DNA of 21,640 bases, from assembly GCA_023424995.1 (NCBI GenBank), contig JAFADH010000088.1, positions 1 to 21,640 on the forward strand, in the 5' to 3' direction. Source of the stretch: Bacillota bacterium (GTDB taxonomy: Bacteria > Bacillota > Clostridia > Lachnospirales > Lachnospiraceae). The notes below the pieces were generated by a model. It was not told where the DNA came from, searched no databases, and worked only from the letters and a program-made list of their open reading frames with translations. Positions 8,684 through 14,511 of the stretch are shown here, piece after piece (position 1 is the stretch's first letter; every line of letters starts with the position of its first letter). Made by a program: the position numbers and the translations under genes.

Positions 8684-8712
8684 ATTGTAACATTATACAC
8701 AAACTTCGACAA
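8684..8712 (-). promoter_or_regulatory. Promoter of the U32-led cluster
   Basis: On the minus strand TTGTCG (8707-8712) and TACAAT (8684-8689) are 17 bases apart, matching the housekeeping promoter pattern. A perfect TATAAT also occurs at 8692-8697 but has a poorer -35 partner. Transcription would begin near 8677, giving a leader of about 125 bases before the U32 start codon. No gene or clear riboswitch is seen in that leader (8551-8677). Confidence 0.5.
8685..8702. promoter_or_regulatory. Candidate Rex (NADH/NAD+) operator
   Basis: The 18-base site TTGTAACATTATACACAA has the Rex layout of TTGT and ACAA arms around an AT-rich centre. It matches 10 of 12 defined positions of the general TTGTGA-N6-TCACAA consensus and 10 of 14 of the clostridial TTGTTAA-N4-TTAACAA form, by my own alignment. 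It sits on both possible -10 boxes of the cluster promoter, where a bound repressor would block transcription. A second ATTGTAAC copy lies 30 bases away (8714-8721). This is a pattern match only. Confidence 0.35.
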
Positions 8713-8754
8713 GATTGTAACTTATGTTATCGGGATGAAATTATTATAAACAAT

Positions 8755-8800
8755 ATACCATATTCGCAGGCTCATATGGTATCGGCACTTTGTGCCGATA
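8755..8800. repeat. Two abutting perfect inverted repeats
   Basis: ATACCATAT (8755-8763) pairs with ATATGGTAT (8774-8782) around a 10-base loop, and TATCGGCAC (8780-8788) pairs with GTGCCGATA (8792-8800) around a TTT loop. Both stems are 9 perfect pairs, and they share three bases (8780-8782), so they cannot both be complete at once. Neither is followed by a T-run on either strand. They lie in the 354-base gap between the U32 and LysM-GH18 genes; the gap also holds the promoter near 8690 and the hairpin at 8848. No coding sequence is seen. Confidence 0.6.
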
Positions 8801-8847
8801 ATGCACACTCACTTCGTTCGGCGCGGTATAATGTCTGCCGACAATTG

Positions 8848-8899
8848 CCATATCCCCCCTCCGGATTTCTGCCGGAGAAATCACGAAGGAGGGATATGG
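8848..8899 (-). terminator. Long hairpin after the LysM-GH18 gene
   Basis: Five bases after the gene's stop codon, arms CCATATCCC and GGGATATGG form 9 perfect pairs, extended by CCTCC/GGAGG. Inside lies a further 7-pair dyad (GATTTCT with AGAAATC) or, alternatively, TCCGG with CCGGA. No T-run follows, so it may be a 3' stability hairpin or part of a repeated intergenic element rather than a classical intrinsic terminator. Confidence 0.5.
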
Positions 8900-8904
8900 A
8901 TTAT

Positions 8905-10212
8905 TTATGCCAGCTGATCCGGTAATGTTTTAATAATATTGTACTGCGAATTAAGAACCAGCCATAGTCCGGCGTAGTATACCATAATATTCCACATTCC
9001 CATACCGTCCAGGCTTTTCTCTTCGATCAATTCAGCCAGGGCATCTACCGTTCTTGCATCAATGAACCGTACCATATGCAGGATGGGCACACTTACGATA
9101 TATTGATTATACATAAAGTAAGGTGTCATGGATACATCATCAAACTGGATGTCGGCACCCACTTCCCTGGCTAAGCTTAAAGTCGAATTAATTGTTAAGG
9201 AAACTGCCTCCGACCTGCCTGCTTCATAAGGGAGCCTCCAATCATAACCCAGGATCGGAAGACCTATAACAATTCTCTCCGGAGGAATAATGGTAACAGC
9301 ATGATCGATAAACTCACGCAATGCAGTGATGGAGGTGACCGATGCCGGAGGACCGTAGTTGATTCCCCAGATAAAGTTCATAAACATTATGCTTTCCGTT
9401 GCCTGGCTCAGCCCTGAATAATCATTCTCCGTATATGTAATATCGCTTTGCAGATAATCTATGCTCAGATTGATCGTAACAAAGAATAAAAAGCCTTCCT
9501 CTTGAAACCGCTGACGGAACTTCTCCGTAAGATTCTCATACAGCATCACATTCGCATCTGTCACAAAGGTAAACACAATGTTCATTCCGGCAAAGCCTCT
9601 TGACCTTATTAAGTTAAGGGCATTATTGATTAAATTGACCTGATAGGCTTCCGTCGTCAGATTCTCATATGCCGCCTCCAGGTTAGGCTCGCCTAAGGAC
9701 GTCAGTGTGGTCATCATCATAATCGGAGCCGTACCGTACATCTTTGCCGTCCGGATTACCTCGGCATCATCATAGGTACTGCTGATTTCACCCTGTGCGG
9801 TAGCCCTGTAATTAAATATGTTAAGATAGGTCAGGAACGGCAGGGTCTTAATCAGGGTATTCATATTGATAAACGGATAGCAAAACCCATTGGTGGTTAT
9901 ACTTCTCCTTGTTTCATAGCTGATGGTTAAGATCTCTCCCGGATAGATATAGTTTCTGCCTGAGAGAAAAGGATTGTTTCTAAGCAGCTGCATCAGGCTG
10001 ACGCCATACATCGCTGCTATTTGGCATAAGGTATCACCGTCCTGTACTATATGCGTCTGCTCAGGATATGCAATTATGATGGTCTGTCCGGTTATCAGAT
10101 TAAAGGGATTTTCCAGTTCATTGTTTTGAATCAGGCTTATAGCTGTAACGCCAAATTTATCAGCGATCAAATCAATGCTGTCACCAGGCTGAACCACATA
10201 AATCTCCATCAT
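8905..10212 (-). CDS. Two-LysM, GH18-like protein (SleL/YaaH type) with altered active site
   Basis: Cell-wall or spore-coat protein of 435 residues. Two LysM peptidoglycan-binding repeats occupy about 3-49 and 52-98 (VVQPGDSIDLIADKFGVT and HIVQDGDTLCQIAAMYGVS). A GH18-like barrel follows, with landmarks typical of SleL/YaaH cortex-lytic enzymes: GPPASV, ERIVIGLPILGYDWRLPY and ADIQFDD. The catalytic segment, normally DGxxIDFE, reads GFAGMNIVFTFV at about 206-217: both aspartates and the catalytic glutamate are Ala 208, Val 213 and Thr 215. It is therefore probably a binding protein rather than a hydrolase. No signal peptide is present, as in coat-assembled SleL. The ATG at 10212 follows GGAAAGG with 8-base spacing. 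It appears to be a single-gene unit. Confidence 0.85.
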   Translation of the reverse strand: MMEIYVVQPGDSIDLIADKFGVTAISLIQNNELENPFNLITGQTIIIAYPEQTHIVQDGDTLCQIAAMYGVSLMQLLRNNPFLSGRNYIYPGEILTISYETRRSITTNGFCYPFINMNTLIKTLPFLTYLNIFNYRATAQGEISSTYDDAEVIRTAKMYGTAPIMMMTTLTSLGEPNLEAAYENLTTEAYQVNLINNALNLIRSRGFAGMNIVFTFVTDANVMLYENLTEKFRQRFQEEGFLFFVTINLSIDYLQSDITYTENDYSGLSQATESIMFMNFIWGINYGPPASVTSITALREFIDHAVTIIPPERIVIGLPILGYDWRLPYEAGRSEAVSLTINSTLSLAREVGADIQFDDVSMTPYFMYNQYIVSVPILHMVRFIDARTVDALAELIEEKSLDGMGMWNIMVYYAGLWLVLNSQYNIIKTLPDQLA

Positions 10213-10455
10213 AAACGATACCTTTCCAGTCCCCAGCGCTTTTCATTATCATAAATAAGCTGCTCAGGCACTCCCTGACCGATCTGCTTATTACAAATAT
10301 ATAGAAAAGGCATATGGACATTATTACTTTCTTTATAATAATATATTATAATTTCAGCTTCCTATTACATGTTTGTTACGGATCGCATCACTTGCTGCCT
10401 ATAATTACCGCATCCGGAAAGCTAAGCAGCATCCTCCGTCCTTTATACTCATAAA
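10213..10455. other. Non-coding gap upstream of the LysM-GH18 gene
   Basis: AT-rich region with several TATAAT-like boxes on the minus strand (for example near 10345-10352), but none has a good -35 box at the right distance, so I do not call a promoter. A small dyad TCAGG/CCTGA occurs at 10264-10278. A sporulation sigma factor could read it, given the gene's type, but I could not find a clear match. I see no ORF with a ribosome binding site. Confidence 0.4.
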
Positions 10456-10497
10456 ATACACCCTCCATGCCAGTTTATACTGACATAAAGGGTGTAT
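10456..10497 (-). terminator. Terminator of the sugar transporter operon
   Basis: ATACACCCT (10456-10464) pairs with AGGGTGTAT (10489-10497), nine perfect pairs, with an inner CAGT/ACTG dyad. Read on the minus strand, TTTTAT follows the stem. It lies about 75 bases after the stop of the solute-binding protein gene. The T-run is short, so termination may be partial. Confidence 0.6.
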
Positions 10498-10570
10498 CTC
10501 CCCCATATTCAAACCCCTGATTGTTATGATCTTCTTTTAAATTACCGAAGATAACGAAATTACTACGAAA

Positions 10571-12175
10571 TTACTTGTTTTTTGCTGCAAGGAATTCATC
10601 CAGCTGCTTATTGGCTTCTTCTACAACCTTGTCAATCCCGTTATCCTTTAACTTCTGGATAAACTCCGGGAGCTTCTCTGCCGGATCAACAGTTCCCGTA
10701 TTGAGTGCCAATGCATATTCAGCCGCTACGTTGGCAAGAGAAGCGAGCTCGGTCTCTACACTGGCGGGAGCAAAGGAATATCCAAGGATCGGAATCTCGC
10801 TTGCCGCACCGTAATAAGACTTGAATTTATCCCAGAAATCAACGCCCTGCCCCTGCTGGGGAAGTAACTGTGTCACATTGCCCATACCATTGGTCCAGGG
10901 TGTATAATCCGCACGCTTGTCGGTGAATACCGCTTCTCCGTCCACTATATTATAGTGAATGCCTTCAATACCGTAATCCAGCAGGGTGAACAGATAGGGA
11001 TCGGTATTCAACAGGTTGAGGAACATCATGGCACGTTCCGGATTCGCGGAAGAGGTGGAGATGGCCATCATGGCACCCTGGGAAGAGGTCGTATCAACAT
11101 ATGCGGGAGTGCAGGGAACCATGGCAACTTCAAAACCACGCTCCTTGGTTACCTGAACCTCATAGCCAAGAGCATAGCTCTGGGTGCCGATCAGGTAATC
11201 GCCTGTCAGCTGCTTTGCGGAACGGGTATCATTGGCCAGGTTTGCATTGCCCATGGCCGGATCAATATAGCCCGCGTTAAAATATTCCCTTGTCTTCTCA
11301 ACGAACTTCTTGTATTCCGGTGTCTCGAATTTGCTTAGGATCTTATTGCCGTAGAGGCCTTCCTTGGAGGTATCCTCAGGGTTGATATAGTAGGAAAGAA
11401 GGTTGTTGGTTCCTGCATCACCGGTAACGATGATCGAATTATTCACCATTCTTTCAAGTACGGCGCCTTCCACCAATAACGGATAGAAATCAGCACCTTC
11501 CCCTTCCTTTACCTTTTGAAGGATCTCACCAAAGCCGTAATAATCGGTATTCTTAATATCATCCACCGTATATCCGTATTTCTCCAGCAGAGGAACATTC
11601 ACATCCCAGGTATTCTGGGTAGCGATATCCTTATAACCGGGAACGGCATATACGCCATAACCGTCGGCACCGTTGATGGCAGCGCCCTGGGTCAATACTG
11701 CCGGCAGCTGCTTCCAGAGATCGGGAGCATATTTCTCAATCAGGTTGTTCTCAGGATCATCCAGCCGTACATAAGCACCCTTCTTGGCGAAGGCATTGTA
11801 TTCATTGGCACTCCAGGAACAGGTGAAATAAATATCCACATCATCACCGCCATTGATTGCCAATACTACATTGCTGTCAAAATCACCCCAGGTGCCCCAG
11901 ATGGGCTCCAGGGTTACATTCAGTTTCTCTTTCAGATATTCGTTTGCTTTTTCCAGAACCGCGGTATCATCCGTCACATTACTGCCGTGGAGATACCATT
12001 TTAAAGTAACAGGTTTCGAGATGTCGATAGCGCTGTCATCCTTCGAATTATCGGATACGTCGTTATCCGTGTTCGAATCCGCATCGGAGCCGGTGTCCGT
12101 GGCTTCCTTGCCGCAGCCGGTCAACAGCATAAGCAGCATTGCCATAGAAAGAATAATTGATAGTACTTTTTTCAT
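10571..12175 (-). CDS. Extracellular sugar-binding lipoprotein, LplA-like family 1
   Basis: Solute receptor of 534 residues for the two permeases transcribed before it. The N-terminus is a classic lipoprotein signal, with L-T-G-C and the lipidated cysteine at 21, then an Asp/Ser-rich linker. The body starts with VTLKWYLHGSNVTDDTAVLEKANEYL, typical of the long family-1 receptors (LplA/YtcQ type) used for complex oligosaccharides. The C-terminal part keeps the pattern of these receptors (a run of Ala-rich helices ending in KQLDEFLAAKNK). The start at 12175 has a very strong GGGAGGG site. In these systems the ATPase is usually a shared MsmX-type protein encoded elsewhere, and none is found here. 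The neighbouring rhamnosidase suggests a rhamnosylated oligosaccharide as ligand; that is inference from context. Confidence 0.88.
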   Translation of the reverse strand: MKKVLSIILSMAMLLMLLTGCGKEATDTGSDADSNTDNDVSDNSKDDSAIDISKPVTLKWYLHGSNVTDDTAVLEKANEYLKEKLNVTLEPIWGTWGDFDSNVVLAINGGDDVDIYFTCSWSANEYNAFAKKGAYVRLDDPENNLIEKYAPDLWKQLPAVLTQGAAINGADGYGVYAVPGYKDIATQNTWDVNVPLLEKYGYTVDDIKNTDYYGFGEILQKVKEGEGADFYPLLVEGAVLERMVNNSIIVTGDAGTNNLLSYYINPEDTSKEGLYGNKILSKFETPEYKKFVEKTREYFNAGYIDPAMGNANLANDTRSAKQLTGDYLIGTQSYALGYEVQVTKERGFEVAMVPCTPAYVDTTSSQGAMMAISTSSANPERAMMFLNLLNTDPYLFTLLDYGIEGIHYNIVDGEAVFTDKRADYTPWTNGMGNVTQLLPQQGQGVDFWDKFKSYYGAASEIPILGYSFAPASVETELASLANVAAEYALALNTGTVDPAEKLPEFIQKLKDNGIDKVVEEANKQLDEFLAAKNK

Positions 12176-12228
12176 GAAAGACCCTCCCTTATAAAATTAT
12201 TTTATATGTAAGCGGCAGATAACCGTAC

Positions 12229-13167
12229 TTACCCTTTCACTGAGCCTATGGTGAGCCCTGAGATGATATAGCGCTGAAAGAAAGGATACGCACAGGCAAT
12301 GGGTATTACGATTAATACCACAAGCGCCATGCGAAGGCTTTCCTGAGGCAGCTCCTTCATAATCTTGGCGGCCTCCACTCCGATCACCGAGCTGTTACGG
12401 ACCAGGAAATCCACCTGATTCTGCATCTTCATAAGAAGATACTGAAGAGGTATATATTTCGCATCCCTGACATACAGCATGGCAATAAACCATTCATTCC
12501 AGAAGGCTAATGCATTCAGTAAGGCAACGGTAGCGATTCCGGGCTTGGAAATCGGTACAATGATCTTAAACAATGTGTTGTACTCCCCGCTTCCGTCGAT
12601 GGCCGCTGCTTCAATCAGTTCCGTGGGCACCGAGCTGTGAAAGAAGGTACGCATGATGATGAAGTTAAAGGGATTCACCAGCATGGGTACAATCAGAGCC
12701 TGATAATTATTGCTAAGTCCCAGCATATTCTTGCAAACCATATAGGTGGGCGCCAAGCCTCCGCCGAACAGCATGGTAAAAAAGCAGAAAAAGGTGAAGA
12801 ACCTCCGGTATTTAAAATCCTTGCGGAATAAGGCATAGGAATACAGAACACAGATCAATACGCTTAAGACTGTTCCGATAATGGTTATAAAAAAGCTGTT
12901 GAAATAAGACCTCCAGAGCTGGTCACCCAAATCCATCACATACCGGAAGGCCTCCAGCGACCATTCCACCGGGGTAAAGGAGAAGCCGATCTTGCGGATA
13001 CTGTCCTCGGAGGAGAAGGATATGATCGTTACGAATATAAACGGTACGATACACAGCAGGCAGAACATTCCCAGAATAATATTGAATAAAACTTCCGTGG
13101 GAAGGCTGATTGCATTCAGCCGTTTTTTTGTTTTATATGTAATTGTATGATCCTGCTTGACATTCAT
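12229..13167 (-). CDS. lplC: Sugar ABC transporter permease, LplC/MalG type
   Basis: Inner-membrane permease of about 312 residues with six predicted membrane segments. The coupling loop EAAAIDGSGEYNTLFKIIVPISKPG near the middle is the EAA motif of sugar permeases, and the C-terminus (YIISGLTIGSVKG) is the usual ending of the LplC/YtcP group. The frame is open to 13206, but that ATG lacks a ribosome binding site. The ATG at 13167 is preceded by AGGAAAGGGG at about 8 bases, so I place the start there. It follows the other permease by 105 bases and precedes the receptor gene by 53 bases, all in one direction, as one transport operon. Confidence 0.9.
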   Translation of the reverse strand: MNVKQDHTITYKTKKRLNAISLPTEVLFNIILGMFCLLCIVPFIFVTIISFSSEDSIRKIGFSFTPVEWSLEAFRYVMDLGDQLWRSYFNSFFITIIGTVLSVLICVLYSYALFRKDFKYRRFFTFFCFFTMLFGGGLAPTYMVCKNMLGLSNNYQALIVPMLVNPFNFIIMRTFFHSSVPTELIEAAAIDGSGEYNTLFKIIVPISKPGIATVALLNALAFWNEWFIAMLYVRDAKYIPLQYLLMKMQNQVDFLVRNSSVIGVEAAKIMKELPQESLRMALVVLIVIPIACAYPFFQRYIISGLTIGSVKG

Positions 13168-13272
13168 AATTAAACCCCTTTCCTGTTCTCCTATACTTAC
13201 CTGCATACTTTAGGAGCAGGTGCAATTCATAATTGTCTGTTTGTTTCATATTAATACTTCCGAGCCGCAGGT

Positions 13273-14238
13273 TCAGAATAAGCTGCTGTCCTCGTCGATT
13301 TTGCGGACGATGGTATTGGCTGTCATAATACAAAAGAAGCCTACGATATTCTGTGCCAGACTGGCTGCCGTACTCATTCCTTCATTGCTGGTCGCCATAA
13401 GGGCTCTGTATACGTATGTATCAATAACCTGCGTGGTGGGGAACAGCGGGCCGGAATTCATGGGCACATTCCAGAAAAGGCCGAAATCCGAATTGAATAT
13501 TCGTCCGATGTTCATGATAAAAAGGATTATGATCATGGGCTTCAGATGCGGAATTGTGATATAACGCATCTGCTGCCATTTGCTTGCCCCGTCGATAGCA
13601 GCCGCTTCATATTGGGAAGCGTCAATCCCGGTGATCGCTGCCAGATACAGAACCGTCGAATAACCGACATTCTTCCATAGATTCGCTATAGTTAAGATAA
13701 CCGGCCAGGGCTTATTATCGTTATACCAATTCGTTACCTCCATCCCCCAGCTCTGCTGCAGATGGACGATTAAGCCTCTGGTAGGATCCAGGAAGGCAAG
13801 TACAAAATAACTGGCGACTACCCAGCTTAGGAAATACGGGAAAAACATTAAGGTCTGATAAGTCTTTGCCACGAATTTCTTCGTCAGTTCGCTCAGCATA
13901 ATTGCAAAGGCTACGGATATTACAAGTCCCAAACCAATCCACAGTGCATTATAGCCGATGGTATTACGTATCATTACCCAGGCATCCGAGGTGGCAAATA
14001 AGAATCTGAAATTCTTAAAACCCACCCAGTCGCTATGCATGATGTTGTTAAACAGGGAAGGAACCTTGGTATAGATTCTGTAATCTTTAAAAGCCAGTAC
14101 GATACCGAACATAGGCAGGTACCGCAGCAGAAGCAGCCAGACTGTTCCGGGCAGAACCATAGTCAGCAAAAGCAAAGTCTTTTTCCTTTTAGCGAAACCC
14201 TTGGGAACCGGTCTCGATATCTGCGTTATCTTGGACAT
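13273..14238 (-). CDS. lplB: Sugar ABC transporter permease, LplB/MalF type
   Basis: Partner permease, 321 residues, with a basic N-terminus (KRKK) followed by six membrane segments. The EAA coupling loop EAAAIDGASKWQQMRYITIP is intact, and the segment LPMFGIVLAFKDYRIY is characteristic of the LplB/YtcP-associated permeases for complex polysaccharide fragments. The ATG at 14238 has GAGGAG at 7 bases. It is the first gene of the three-gene transport operon. The upstream 14239-14449 region must carry its promoter: TATAAT boxes exist there on the minus strand but without a good -35 box, which fits an activator-dependent promoter, possibly the AraC-type regulator encoded at 17275. Confidence 0.9.
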   Translation of the reverse strand: MSKITQISRPVPKGFAKRKKTLLLLTMVLPGTVWLLLLRYLPMFGIVLAFKDYRIYTKVPSLFNNIMHSDWVGFKNFRFLFATSDAWVMIRNTIGYNALWIGLGLVISVAFAIMLSELTKKFVAKTYQTLMFFPYFLSWVVASYFVLAFLDPTRGLIVHLQQSWGMEVTNWYNDNKPWPVILTIANLWKNVGYSTVLYLAAITGIDASQYEAAAIDGASKWQQMRYITIPHLKPMIIILFIMNIGRIFNSDFGLFWNVPMNSGPLFPTTQVIDTYVYRALMATSNEGMSTAASLAQNIVGFFCIMTANTIVRKIDEDSSLF

Positions 14239-14449
14239 TATGTATCTCCTCGTCTAAATCTGTTTGAAATATGGAAAAGGGGTACTGTTGTTGAAGTATT
14301 TGAAATTCCTGTAATTATAATACACATTGGAAGGATTATAGTCATGAAACCAAATTGTTATTTTTTGCTTACAGTTGTTCAGTGTGGCATTCTTTGTAAA
14401 TTACATAAAAACGGAACCTGTCAATTCATCGATATCGCTTATAACTGAA

Positions 14450-14488
14450 AAAAGGATTGAACCCCGTATACCGGCGGTCAATCCTTTT
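14450..14488 (-). terminator. Intrinsic terminator after the rhamnosidase gene
   Basis: AAAAGGATTGA (14450-14460) pairs with TCAATCCTTTT (14478-14488), 11 perfect pairs, with a further CCG/CGG dyad in the loop. Read on the minus strand the stem ends in six T. It lies 23 bases after the rhamnosidase stop codon and separates that gene from the transport operon, so the two need separate promoters or readthrough. Confidence 0.85.
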
Positions 14489-14511
14489 ACTCATAGAAAT
14501 TATTATAAAAA

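Noticed and set aside
13168..13206. Longer N-terminus for the LplC-type permease
   Set aside because: The ATG at 13206 has no ribosome binding site; AGGAAAGGGG lies inside this extension and serves the ATG at 13167.
14239..14449. Promoter and catabolite-repression (cre) site ahead of the sugar transporter operon
   Set aside because: TATAAT boxes are present on the minus strand but no -35 box fits, and I found no convincing match to a cre operator.
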